From Circinella umbellata (lineage: Eukaryota; Mucoromycota; Mucoromycetes; Mucorales; Lichtheimiaceae): a stretch of DNA of 64,000 nt. Each line of letters starts with the position of its first letter. The first letter of the stretch is position 1. Shown one piece after another: positions 48,096-58,789 of the stretch. The translations under genes and the position numbers were made by a program. The stretch spans positions 186,001 through 250,000 of the forward strand of contig JAIWNF010000026.1 of NCBI GenBank assembly GCA_025093555.1, written 5' to 3'. Under the pieces are notes generated by a model. That model was given only the letters and a program-made list of their open reading frames with translations, made no database searches and was not told where the DNA came from.

Positions 48096-49223
48096 GCACA
48101 CACAAGTAAGTAATTATTCGCGTTTTTCTTTTTGTTATACGTACAATGTGAAATAATAAAAAAAACTCAAATACTAATCTTAACAATTATTCTTTCATTT
48201 TTTTTGTATGATGATTGACAAGAATGACAAAAAGAAAAGAAAAAAGAAAAAAAAACGAATAGAAAATAAAATACTAAAAAAATTAGGCAATAAAGTTTTA
48301 AAAAGCTTCAAACCATCTTTCAAAAACCACCAAAAAAATAAAAAAGATTTATATGGGTTCTTGTCTTTAAATAAAAGAAGACAGGAACGACTACAACAAC
48401 AAGAAGAAGAAGAAGAAGAAGAAGAGGGAGAACAAGAAAAACAGGAACAAGATCATCATGAAGAAGATAATTATGATGATAATAATAATAATAATAATCG
48501 TGGTGAAGCACCATAATAACACATATATTCCATCCATTCATCACCCGACTAACACTTCGTTTTAGTACCCCCCCCTCTCTCTCTCTGCCGCCACAATTAT
48601 CCTCTTTTAATCTTTTTCTGTTATTCTTTTCTTTCTTCTTCGCCTCTTCCACACTCTCTTTCTTATGCTAGCTCTAGCTTTTCCCCATACTTGGGGTTCT
48701 TCAGCTATTGCCACAACACTAATATCACTTTGTAAATATTATTATTCTTTTCATTCTGTACCGCAAGGAAGCGACCATATACCCATAGGTGCAGGTCAAT
48801 CTAGTCTTCCATAATAAATATAAAAATTTTAAACTATTCCATCCATTCATGAATAATCGGTCAAACATCATTCCGTCAAGAATAAAAGGTATAACCAATT
48901 ATACACTATTATTTACTTTGATTCGTTCTTATTATTAATCCGGATAAAAAAGGAACATCAAAGAAAGAATGAGATTAGTAACAACTTTCACAAACGGTAT
49001 CAGAGAATGATCTAGAATTAATATTTATAATAGAACAAATATAATAGGTGCTCTCATCCATTCGTATAAAACATAGTTTAGCCATGATCGGATAAAATAA
49101 GATAGTTACATAATTTAGAAAAGATATAAAAGAGTAGTTATTTTATTTCAGGAATAAACAGATTCTCAACTATATCTTACTTTACTCCCATCTTTCTATT
49201 TTTTACTACTCGTACTTATCTCA
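47659..49223 (+). repeat. 1565-bp dispersed repeat, copy 2
   Basis: Reverse complement of 14828-16392 at equal length. It begins ACTGCTGTAGAACTAAATTA and ends ACTCGTACTTATCTCA. A long CT-rich tract (about 47740-48090) occupies the first third. Flanks differ completely from those of copy 1, marking true ends. No target duplication was recognised. Confidence 0.85.
48208..48516 (+). CDS. Lys/Glu-rich 102-residue ORF inside the dispersed repeat (copy 2)
   Basis: Identical frame to the one in copy 1. It starts with an ATG-ATG pair after a T-rich leader. A GTAAGT-containing sequence about 100 bases upstream could be an intron donor, in which case this would be a downstream exon. The product would be charged and largely disordered. 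Family unknown. Confidence 0.3.
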   Translation: MMIDKNDKKKRKKKKKRIENKILKKLGNKVLKSFKPSFKNHQKNKKDLYGFLSLNKRRQERLQQQEEEEEEEEGEQEKQEQDHHEEDNYDDNNNNNNRGEAP

Positions 49224-49272
49224 GTTTCTCTTGTTCCTCTTGTTGTTGTTGTGACAAAACTTTATTCTTATG

Positions 49273-49659
49273 TTATTTGTACAAACGCGTGGAATGGTCC
49301 TTTTTAACCTGTTCCCATAATTTTTTAGTACCACCTAAACTTACTGAAGCCCTGCTTATTTGTATTGCAGTTCGATGAATATTTTGATTTGTTTTGGCAA
49401 ATTTACTGACCATTTCTAGTGATCCTTGTAAGCAAGTCTTCTTTGTTTCAAGAAACACCACCATTTCTTCTTCATTGTACTTTTTGATCTTGTGACTGAT
49501 GATATTTGATAATTTCTGTTGCAATACTTCTTTGACTAAATCACGTAAAATTTCTTTGTCATCCTTCGATGTTGTTTGTCTTTTACGTTTTCCTAAACTA
49601 ACTGAACCTTCTTCAATTATGGTGACTGCTGGTTGCTTTTGTGTTGTTGAAGATGACAT
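49273..49659 (-). CDS. Hypothetical 128-residue nuclear-type protein
   Basis: Intact single-exon frame with an acidic start, then a basic patch GKRKRQ (about residues 23-28) resembling a nuclear localisation signal. A helical stretch follows (DKEILRDLVKEVLQQKLSNI, KYNEEEMVVFLETKKTCLQG), likely coiled coil. The end is SLGGTKKLWEQVKKDHSTRL. A possible TATA sequence (TATAAATATTT read on the minus strand, near 49777-49787) lies about 120 bases upstream. It starts just beyond repeat copy 2 and diverges from the next gene across 218 bases. No family recognised. Confidence 0.6.
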   Translation of the reverse strand: MSSSTTQKQPAVTIIEEGSVSLGKRKRQTTSKDDKEILRDLVKEVLQQKLSNIISHKIKKYNEEEMVVFLETKKTCLQGSLEMVSKFAKTNQNIHRTAIQISRASVSLGGTKKLWEQVKKDHSTRLYK

Positions 49660-49877
49660 TTTGATGTATGATTTATAATATGTAAAGATGGATGTGTCAA
49701 AAAAAAAAGAGAGAAAAGAAAGGGAAAAGAAAGGAAAAGAAAAACGTGTCGCGTGCGCGAGATGATGCGTTCTAAATATTTATACAGCCATTTACTGCAC
49801 TTTTTTTTGTTTACAAAAAGCTGGTTGAGCTATTTTTTTTTTGTTTTTATTCAGATTCAAAGCTTCAATTCACAACC

Positions 49878-50249
49878 ATGACCAGTCTTTATCCAGCTTA
49901 CAAGTGTAACAAAGAATACTGGCTCAAGAAGGCTATTGATAATATTACATATAATACAAAATTTAATGAAAATATTGATAAAGCTTTTGATGAAACCAAG
50001 AACAAAGGATTTTGTAAAGATAAAGCACAGGCATGTTTGAATCGTTTGCTTGAATATGAAACGGTTGAAAAGCAAACAAGAGATGGTATCTCAAGTCAAG
50101 TTACTAATGCTCTTGAAGGAGATAATGAAGTGGAATATATCTTTTATTTACCAAACAATTTATCTTTTTCGGTCACGCAGCGTCACCTCTTGCTTGAATT
50201 TATCATTGATCATTACAGATCGCTTTCTGTTTATCTTCTGTCTAGTTGA
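49878..50249 (+). CDS. Hypothetical 123-residue protein
   Basis: Single-exon frame starting MTSLYPAYKCNKEYW. The first 90 residues are well composed and predominantly helical (AIDNITYNTKFNENIDKAFD, GFCKDKAQACLNRLLEYE) with a Cys pair seven residues apart. The C-terminal 30 residues (YLPNNLSFSVTQRHLLLEFI) are more hydrophobic. No known domain. It is transcribed away from the 128-residue gene, so the pair could share a promoter. Confidence 0.5.
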   Translation: MTSLYPAYKCNKEYWLKKAIDNITYNTKFNENIDKAFDETKNKGFCKDKAQACLNRLLEYETVEKQTRDGISSQVTNALEGDNEVEYIFYLPNNLSFSVTQRHLLLEFIIDHYRSLSVYLLSS

Positions 50250-50727
50250 TCAGCAACGGTAAGAATTGGAAATGGATCAATTGTTGTCGCTAAATTTCAC
50301 CATATCCCAAAGCGACAAGGTAAAGGCTGACATTTTGTATATAAAATAAAATCAGTTTACATACCTAGTGGTGACACAATGTACATTTTATATTATATGT
50401 ATATTGATACAAAAAGGTTTATTTCTTTGTGTTCATTCAAACATTAATACTTGCAATTAACAATCGTAGCTGCAATGGTATAATAGTGCTAAAAGTTCTC
50501 AATTATTATAAATATTACTATACATATGTTATCTCTTAGAATATAACATACTATCGGTAGCTTAGGCTTCTCAAAGCTAATCAGATATCTGGTCTAAACA
50601 ATAGTATTATATCTTCGTCGTTCACATCAATTACTGTCTTTCTAATGACATGTATATACATATCAATAAAACTATTCATATCTCGAACGGTTAAGTAGTT
50701 TCAAGCACTATAACTTAAGGTTCTATT
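50250..50727. other. Spacer
   Basis: AT-rich, no supported exon or RNA gene. Confidence 0.45.
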
Positions 50728-50826
50728 CTAGGCAGGAAGACGTTTTTTACATTTTGGTTTATTTTTACTACCGAAAGGTTTACCAGAACCGCGTTTCTCT
50801 GGCGAAGACACATCGTCGTTATCCAT
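50728..50826 (-). CDS. Very short protein with AT-hook-like core
   Basis: 32 codons from ATG at 50824-50826, reading MDNDDVSSPEKRGSGKPFGS then KNKPKCKKRLPA. The RGSGKPFGSKNKPK core resembles an AT-hook (RGRP-GSKNK type), which binds the minor groove of AT-rich DNA. It may be a complete micro-protein or a fragment of a larger AT-hook protein; the frame is open upstream but the extension is hydrophobic and unlike an AT-hook protein. Confidence 0.4.
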   Translation of the reverse strand: MDNDDVSSPEKRGSGKPFGSKNKPKCKKRLPA

Positions 50827-51093
50827 ATTATAACAAGAGGAAAAACATGTGTTGTATAAAAGAAAAAGAAAATTCCATACGCGCATAAACGATGGTAGTA
50901 CACATAAGCTTAGATCGCACATAGGCGTTAAGTCAGGATTTTATTGGCTGAAGCTGTTACCTAACTTGTAAAATGGATTGGCCAAGATTTCCGATTTCTG
51001 TTCCAGCCACTCTTATCAAAAAAACTGCTGGTTGCATTATTATCATTATTTATTTTTATTTTTCTTACGTACTCATAATATATTATAACGAAT

Positions 51094-52887
51094 ATGGGTA
51101 CACGACGCCCCATGGATGAAGAATATATTGATATTGATGATACTTTTAATCAAGACGACGATGCTGGTAATGGAGGCTATGCTTGGGAAGAAGAATATAA
51201 AAGAAGTTGGGATGTACTTCAAGAAGACGAAGAAGGTCGATTAAGTAGTGTAGTTGCTCAATTACAACAACAACGCAAAAGACGAAGGTAAAACCTATAT
51301 AATCTATCTCCCCACTTTTTTTTTATTTTATTTTTTTGTTATTTGAATCATTAGATCTTAAAATATCTAATATATAAATATATAGATTATTAAAAGACAC
51401 AGCTGTTATTCAACGTGGTATTATTCGACATTTGTTCCTGATTATTGATCTTTCAGAAGCCATGAATGAAAAAGATTTACGACCTAATCGAATTGACTTG
51501 ACCATCAGTTATGCAAAACAATTCGTTATTGAATATTTTGATCAAAATCCAATCTCACAGTTGGGTATTATTGTTACACGCGATGGGATTGCTGAAAAAT
51601 TGACAGAACTTAGTGGTAACCCAACAGATCATGTTACAGCTTTGGAAACGAGAAATAATGTAGAAACGAGTGGAGAACCCTCATTACAAAATGCATTAAA
51701 TTTAGCAAGATCTAGTATGATTGGAGTACCTAGTCACGGATCAAAAGAAGTTGTATTGATATTTGGTGCTTTGACAACATGTGATCCTTCAGATATTCAT
51801 GATACAGTTTATTTATTACAAAAAGAAAATGTACGTGTCAATATTGTTGGATTGGCAGCCGAAGTACAAATATGTAGAGAATTGTGTAATAAAACTAAAG
51901 GTAATAAGTTTTTTGGGGAGGATGGGGGTTGGGGGGGTTCAATTAATAATTTAACAATATAAACAAATCATTAAATACTATTTTAAATAGGAACATATGG
52001 AATTGTATTAAATGAAGCGCATTATAAAGACTTATTATTTGACGCAATACCGCCACCAGCAATCGCACCTACTAAAAACAGATCAAATCTTGTAATGATG
52101 GGATTTCCACGAAAACAAAGAGAAAATCAGGCGACATTCTGTGTATGGTAAAGTGGAATGAAAAAACAAATCAAGTTTTTCATCAAGTGACCTTGATATA
52201 TATAAACTTACATCAATAACAATTATATTAAATAGTCATTCAAAACTGACGACAGTCGGATATATTTGTCCTCGATGTCGTTCTAAAGTTTGTGAACTTC
52301 CGAGTGATTGTGATGTTTGTGGATTGACATTAGTATCATCACCCCATTTGGCAAGATCATATCATCATTTATTTCCTGTAGAAAACTTTGATGAAATCCG
52401 AACCAGGTAAGTCGTGTATAAATATAAACAAATAGAGCAATAGTAATAATAATAATAATAAATCCTATAAAAAATAATAATGGATAATAACCATAATAAG
52501 AGCTTTTAATAATAATAATAATAATAAAATGATAATCATGACTCATTATACTCTCTCTCTATTTTTTTTTTAATTTTGTTATTTCGGCCTGCACCGACAT
52601 GCAAAAATAATAATATTACCAACAGTAATTTGCAATCGATGCATTGTTTTTCTTGTTTAATTCCATTTGATAAATCAGATATCAATACAACAACTACGAC
52701 AGGTACAACTACTACTACTACTACAACAACAACACCTGGAACAAGTTCTGGACAATATTATGGTTGTCCAAAATGTAAGCAAGAATTTTGTGTGGATTGT
52801 GATATCTTTATTCATGAAGTTTTACATAACTGCCCTGGTTGTTGGAGTATCGCGAGTGAAAACCAAGATAATAATAATAAAAAATAA
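51094..52887 (+). CDS. SSL1: TFIIH core subunit SSL1 / p44 (GTF2H2)
   Basis: Structural subunit of TFIIH that stimulates the XPD helicase in transcription and nucleotide excision repair. Five exons (51094-51287, 51386-51900, 51991-52147, 52236-52406, 52626-52887) join in phase to 432 residues. Residues about 60-250 are the von Willebrand A-like domain ([40 protein letters not shown]). A C4 zinc ribbon follows ([19 protein letters not shown]), then the conserved [15 protein letters not shown], a Thr-rich insert and the C-terminal RING-like finger ([36 protein letters not shown]). The last acceptor (AACAG at 52625) restores the family sequence. Secure. Confidence 0.96.
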
Positions 52888-53429
52888 TAATAATAAAAAA
52901 TTATGCATGGATTATCTTTAAATCCGCCCCCCAAAAATATAAATCCTCCATCTTCAACCCCCTGTATTGTTTTTCCACCTATTATAAAAATGGATTCACA
53001 TGAATCATAATTATAACAGCTTTGACAAAAAAAGGAAAAAGAAAAGAAAATTAGTAGTTCAACAGACTCACGGGAATCTGATGTTTTTTTTTTAATAATA
53101 TTATCCTTTACTATTTATTGTTGTGATCATTTTAAGCTGTTTATATGTAAGATCTCTTGGCGATTTAAGTGAAAAATTATTCTATGCATGATTGTATACA
53201 TAATATATTAATTTGTTTGTGTGGCAAAAAAAAAAAAGAAGCATTTAGATTGGATCATTCTTTTTCTTTATCGCGTGAGATGGAAATATACTTAATATTC
53301 TATTCGGCCTGCCCCGCGCCCTTTAGAATAAATATAAAAGCATACTCCATTCCTCCGCGCACTTGCTTTTCTACATAATTCTTTTCTTTCTCTTTCTTTA
53401 CAAATATAAATCTTTCATTTTATATAACA
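52888..53429. other. SSL1 3' flank and F-box gene promoter
   Basis: Contains AATATAAAAGC near 53330, a plausible TATA element about 95 bases upstream of the F-box ATG, followed by a CT-rich leader. No exon. Confidence 0.5.
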
Positions 53430-54410
53430 ATGACAACAATGTATTCACCTTCGAATTCACTCCATAATTTACCATCTGAAATCCTTTGGAATATCATATC
53501 CTTTTTTTCATTAGAACAACTTTCAAATGCACGACTTGTGTCAAAAAAACTACGCCATTTTTGTGATCATCCATCTCATTGGAAACATTTACGACTTGTA
53601 CCTCCACAACAGCAATATCAACAACAAGACAATCATACTAATAATAAATCATCCATCGTTTTGTGGCAACTGAATGATCTTGAACGTATCCTTAAACCTC
53701 ATTTAAATATCATCCAATCCATCCAAATATGGGGTGTACGGGACAACATTGTTCGGTATTTACTTCAACATTGTCCACATTTAAATGATTTGACATTATG
53801 TGGATGGACTACACTTTCCAATCATGCTTTCAGAATACCATCCTCCTCCTCCACACCCAAGAAACTTGCATTACGACGATTAGAATTAATTGGAACAGAT
53901 CAACAACCTAATTATGCCGCTATTGATGCTCGAACATTAGGTGATTTATTAACTCAATGTCCAAATCTTTCCGAATTAATGTTAGGCTGTCAAGTGCATA
54001 TTCATGCAAAAACATTAATAAAAGAATTAAAAAAAAGGATGCCCCATGATCAAAACCAACCAAACAACAGCAACGACAATGACGCAAATAATTTATCATC
54101 ATCACCTATTCAACTACGTTCATTAAAATTAGCAACGCGCCGTACTTGGTCACAACGACATGTTGCTGAACTTTTTGATCTTTGTCCACAACTTGAACGA
54201 GTATGTCTATTTTTAGCAGCAGCCAAAGGACTTGATTTAAAAAAGGAAAAGGACGCTCGACACGAAATGCATCAATTAATGATGTCCAATAATAGCAAAC
54301 TTCAAGAAGTTTCTTTAGAACCCAATAGTGATGGTGAAGAAGGTGATCTAAATGAGGGTGTTGATATGGCAACAGATATGATTATTCTTCGATCTACTTC
54401 TTCTTTATAA
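53430..54410 (+). CDS. F-box protein with LRR-like repeats
   Basis: 326 residues, single exon. Residues about 10-55 form an F-box (LHNLPSEILWNIISFFSLEQ, LSNARLVSKKLRHFCDHPSH, W), the Skp1-binding module of SCF ubiquitin ligases. The rest has leucine-rich-like segments: HCPHLNDLTLCGWTTLSN, CPNLSELMLGCQVHIHAK, QLRSLKLATRRTW and CPQLERVCLFLAAAKG, each starting with C-P-x-L, as in F-box/LRR substrate adaptors. Asn/Ser and Gln runs interrupt the repeats. Substrate unknown. Confidence 0.85.
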   Translation: MTTMYSPSNSLHNLPSEILWNIISFFSLEQLSNARLVSKKLRHFCDHPSHWKHLRLVPPQQQYQQQDNHTNNKSSIVLWQLNDLERILKPHLNIIQSIQIWGVRDNIVRYLLQHCPHLNDLTLCGWTTLSNHAFRIPSSSSTPKKLALRRLELIGTDQQPNYAAIDARTLGDLLTQCPNLSELMLGCQVHIHAKTLIKELKKRMPHDQNQPNNSNDNDANNLSSSPIQLRSLKLATRRTWSQRHVAELFDLCPQLERVCLFLAAAKGLDLKKEKDARHEMHQLMMSNNSKLQEVSLEPNSDGEEGDLNEGVDMATDMIILRSTSSL

Positions 54411-54893
54411 TACCAAATCATTCAATAACCCTATAGAGCAGGACTCTTTTACACACTCACTATTTTATCATTTTTTGTCCTTTCCTCCCACCCCCCCCCG
54501 CATCAACTTTTTTTTTTTTTGTGTAGTATAACTTTTATTCTATTTTTTTCCCTTATAAATAAGCTTTTTGATCGTCATTTCATTTTTAAACTTGCCCGAT
54601 ATAAACAAGAAAGTACTCCAACCAACCGCCATGTTTTTTTTTTACAAATAAAAATATATAGTTTAGTTATTCAGACAGGTCTGGAATAAAAAACTAAAAG
54701 TCTCTCTTTTTCTTTTTTTTTTTTTGCTGTTGTTGATCCTCTCCCTTTCATACACACATACACACACGCACAAACACACGTACATATATACAGGGGATAC
54801 GCGTGGGGGTTTTTTTTTTTGCTACTTTATTATTTATTTACTCCGTGACAATTTTTTTTTTAATATAATATACAATTTGGGGTGAAAAGTAGA
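54411..54893. other. Spacer, ARL5 promoter region
   Basis: 483 bases with C-run, T-run and CA-rich tracts (54750-54790). No exon seen. The ARL5 ATG at 54894 is preceded by a T-rich leader. Confidence 0.45.
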
Positions 54894-55939
54894 ATGGGTA
54901 TTGTCTTTAGTAATTTATGGAGTCGATTATTTTCAAAAGCTCAAGTTAAAATCATCATTGTGGGTCTTGATAATGCTGGTAAAACTACCATCTTGTATAA
55001 ACTGTAAGAACCATTTATTTTAATTTATTTATAAATGTATTTAGTCTTTGAGATGACTCATATATATTGTAATGCGAAAACAATAGGTTACTCAATCAAG
55101 TAGTTACTACCACACCCACGATTGGAAGTAATGTTGAAACTGTAGAATATAAAAATATTCGTTTTCTTATGTGGGCAAGTTTTATTTATTTATTATGTAT
55201 TATATAATAACTACCTCCTTTTTTTTTTTTAGTTAATCAATTTTTTCTTTCTTTTTTAATGATAAATAGGATATAGCTGGACAAGATACAATGCGACCTA
55301 CATGGAAAACATATTATACTGATACAAAGGTTGGTTGGTTGGTTTGATTTATTTATCTGTTTGTTTTTTGATTATATATTCGTATAATAATAATATTTAT
55401 AAATAGGCTGTAATTATGGTGATTGATAGTACGGATGCTGTTCGTCTTAATTTGGCTAAAGAAGAATTACATCGAATGATGGAAAGCGAGGTAAATAAAA
55501 AATAAAAACCATATAAAGAAAAAATTATATTGTATTTCTTACCCTGTGTTGATATTATTTTTAATAGCAACTTGGAGACGCTTGTTTATTAGTATTTGCT
55601 AATAAACAAGATGTAAAAGGGGCCATGACAGCATCTCAAATTTCTGATGCTTTAAGTTTAACTAGTCTAAAAGATAGACAATGGCATATTCAAGTAAGTC
55701 CATCCTTTATTTAAAATGAAATGAAATGATATATAGATATATTTAAACTAAATTATTATTCTTATTATTATAAGGCATGTTCTGCATTGACGGGAGAAGG
55801 GTAAGAAATATGAAATGTAGAGAAAAGTGTCTACAAAGGATGAACAAAAAGGCTTAAACTCACTCATATGTTTAACATGATGCATTTTAGGTTACACGAA
55901 GGATTAGATTGGGTTGTTGTGCAAATTGCAGGTTCATAA
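54894..55939 (+). CDS. ARL5: ARF-like GTPase, ARL5 type
   Basis: Small GTPase of the ARF family; ARL5 acts at the trans-Golgi in recruiting GARP. Seven exons (54894-55003, 55087-55174, 55270-55329, 55407-55490, 55568-55693, 55775-55800, 55891-55939) join in phase to 180 residues. Gly2 follows Met (myristoylation). Motifs: P-loop GLDNAGKTT (24-32), [12 protein letters not shown] (switch I), [20 protein letters not shown] (switch II), ANKQD (125-129) and CSALTGEG. The [18 protein letters not shown] and [10 protein letters not shown] blocks point to ARL5 rather than ARF1 or ARL1-3. Switch II reads DIAGQ instead of DIGGQ. Intron 2 has a GC donor (TGG|GCAAGT); no GT alternative keeps the frame. 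Confidence 0.93.
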
Positions 55940-56319
55940 ATTTACTATTCATATAAACGGATACCCCTTAACACTCTTATGATTACTTTTTTCTTGGCTC
56001 TATATACATATATACATATCAACTGTTTTGTAAATACAAATTGCGCGACACGTCATGGACAAGTTTTTTTTTTAAAAATTCTTACGTGAGAAATGATAAT
56101 AAGAAATAAAAAAAATCGTAAGATAATAAAATAAATATTTAATAACTATGTACAAGTTTGATACAAGCAACCCCATCCATCAAAGTTGCTTCTTTTTATT
56201 TCAAAATGGATATAATATCTTCATATATATGTATATATAAAAAAAAATCTTTTTTTAAAGCACTAAAACTAAAATATATCTAGCAGAATGAAAAAGAAAA
56301 AAGACCTTTTTTTTTATAA
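55940..56319. other. Spacer between convergent ARL5 and RPL8 genes
   Basis: 380 bases of 3' flanking sequence, AT-rich with TATACATATA repeats. No exon. Confidence 0.5.
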
Positions 56320-57521
56320 TTACTGACGAGCAGCAATTTCCTTGGCAACAATAGCAGCACGCTTAGCCATCTTAGCTTGTGATTTAGGACCATTAATACC
56401 ACCACCCCAAGTCTTGCGATGTTCTTCCCATTTGTCATTAAAGTTCACCTTGACAGCAGAGACAACGTTAGCCAATTCATTCTTATCAGCATCCTTGACT
56501 TCAGTGAAAGCAATGGCAGTGACAGATTTCTTGTTGACAACTTCACCAAGACGTCCCTTATTAGGCACAATAGCATAAGGAACACCCATCTTACGACACA
56601 AAGCAGGCAACCAAAGGACCAATTCAATAGGATTAATATCTGCTGCAATAACAACCAATTGAGCTTTCTTTTGTTCAACCAGAGCGGTAATATGATTCAA
56701 ACCATACTTGACAACAACAGGCTTGTCAGTCTTGGGAGCTTCCTTCTTATTAGCCTTAGCTTCAGCAGCAGTACGTAAACGTTGACGTTTTTCAACCTTG
56801 GTTTCAGGACGATACTTGTTAGCCAACTTGAACAATTGAGCAGTGGTGTTCTTATCCAAATGTTGAGTAAATTGGTTAATGGCGGGAGGAACCTTCAAAC
56901 GAGTCCACAAGATATGCTTTTGACGTTGCAAACGAACATAATGAGGCCATTTAATGAAACGAGACACATCACGTTTAGGTTGAATATCTTGACCAATACC
57001 AAAGTTCTTAGCATTACGTTCAAAAAGTGGGTTGGCCTTGGTAGTTTTACCAGAAGTTTTCTTGATAGGATAAGGAGCAGGAGCGACCTTCTTGCCAGAT
57101 TTCTTTGCTGGAGGCTGTTATATTATAAAAGATCATGGAGTGTCCCCAAAATAAAAAAAAAATAGAATTTTTTTTAATTTTTTTGTGTTCGATCAGATTC
57201 AAATTTTTTCGAAAAAAAATTCACAACTCTGATGGCAAACAAGACACTCTAGTAAAGTTGTAGAAGAGAAAAAAAAAAGAGAGAATGACACGCCCGGTCC
57301 TTTCAAGTAAATCAAAAGAACGCGAGGTTTGGAAAAAAAAAGACTATTACAATTGTAAATGCTTTTCTTTTCCAGCCACAAGATAAAAAAATACCCCCCT
57401 TCTTTTTACAAAAAGGAATATAAATCTTGATCTTGTCATCTCTGTACATATATATATATGTATGTAATATAGAATGGATGTAAACGATGATGGATATAAT
57501 TTATTCAAATACACTTACCAT
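56320..57521 (-). CDS. RPL8: Large-subunit ribosomal protein eL8 (yeast L8, human L7a)
   Basis: Component of the 60S subunit, L7Ae fold. Exon 2 (56320-57114) encodes 264 residues starting [20 protein letters not shown]. Exon 1 is just the ATG (57519-57521), followed at once by GTAAGTG, giving 265 residues in total, the usual length. Family blocks: [40 protein letters not shown], and the L7Ae core [40 protein letters not shown]. It ends [18 protein letters not shown]. The 404-base intron after the start codon is typical of fungal ribosomal-protein genes. Codon use is notably restricted (AAG, GTC, ACC preferred), as expected for high expression. Confidence 0.97.
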
Positions 57522-58789
57522 GATAAAACAGGATGGATGGATGCGCCAAAGTTATAGGGGAGGGAAGAAGGTATATAACGCAAAAATGAGTCGCGCGGAA
57601 GAGGAAGAAATAGTATTTGGGTGGCGAGGGGAGAAATGAAAATTTATAGTTGTGACTAGACTCTTCGTCCCCCCCCTTCCTTTCTTTTCTAAATTTTTTG
57701 ATCATGTGGTCTATTGTTATACCACTATAAATTGACATGTTCCCAGGCCAAATCTTTATGACTTGTTTTGTAACCATGACAACAAAAGGTTGTCTGGGGC
57801 ATTAAAAGTAATAACACACATTTCTTTTATTAAAAAAGCTATGGTTGACAAGAAAACTAGTTGTTTCCTTCTCAATAATGTCTAACATCATGATTTTAAC
57901 CCTTTTATATTATCGTAAAAAATAATAATCTTGATTTTTATGAAATATATGCTCCAAGCTGTTGTTGTTTATCTTTGATCTGTTGAAGCGCGGCAAAAGA
58001 CACAATATTTTATAATTGTTTGTTTTCGTTATACCAGTTCATTTTTTAAAAGAAAGACAATGTATTTTAATTTAAGAAAAAACTTACATGATCAGTAGTA
58101 GTCCATCATTTTAACTCATAAATTGATCATTCATATTAGAAGACCACTTTCTTTTGAGAGTAAAAAAAAAATCACTTTATCAAATTTTCCCCTCTTGCGA
58201 AATAACTGACCCTGTTTTATATATTATGTGAAACAAAATGGGATTTGTTTTTTTTTAAAGAAAAAGAAAACCAGGAGGGCAAAAAAAAAAAAAAAGTACA
58301 ATGCATAAAGATACTTACAGTTTGTACCACGCTCACTTGCGTAATAAGGAAGGTAATTCTCTCCGCCAAAAAAGAAAACTTGTCTTTTTTGCTTAATATT
58401 ACTCACTCACCCAATATGGTGTTTTGATTGTTCACTGAACCATGACTCGCTTTTCTTTTTTTCATAAAAGGATCAAAAGTTAAGAGCGTGGTAAAATAGA
58501 GATAGCCAAGTAAACAGTAATAATATTCGGGATTTTCTCAATAATTTGGGAATATAAGCTATTATTCTGCTGGATTAGCTTTGAGTTGTTTAGATTCGGG
58601 GGGGGGGGAATAAGGCGTAACTTTCTTTTTGCTACACTTTCCCTTGAAATAACAACTACTGTTGTTCTTCTCTTTTTATTTTTATTTTTATTATTCAATA
58701 AACTCTTTTCCTCACCTCACCACTCCCCCCCTTAGTTCTTTGTCTGCTTCCCACTTTTTGTGTCGTCAGAACAGAGAGGGAAACAAACT
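57522..58789. promoter_or_regulatory. Divergent promoter region, RPL8 (left) and DUF3712-like gene (right)
   Basis: 1.27 kb between the two divergent starts. CT-rich and AG-rich tracts lie near both starts. Short frames here overlap on both strands and have no protein character. Confidence 0.4.
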
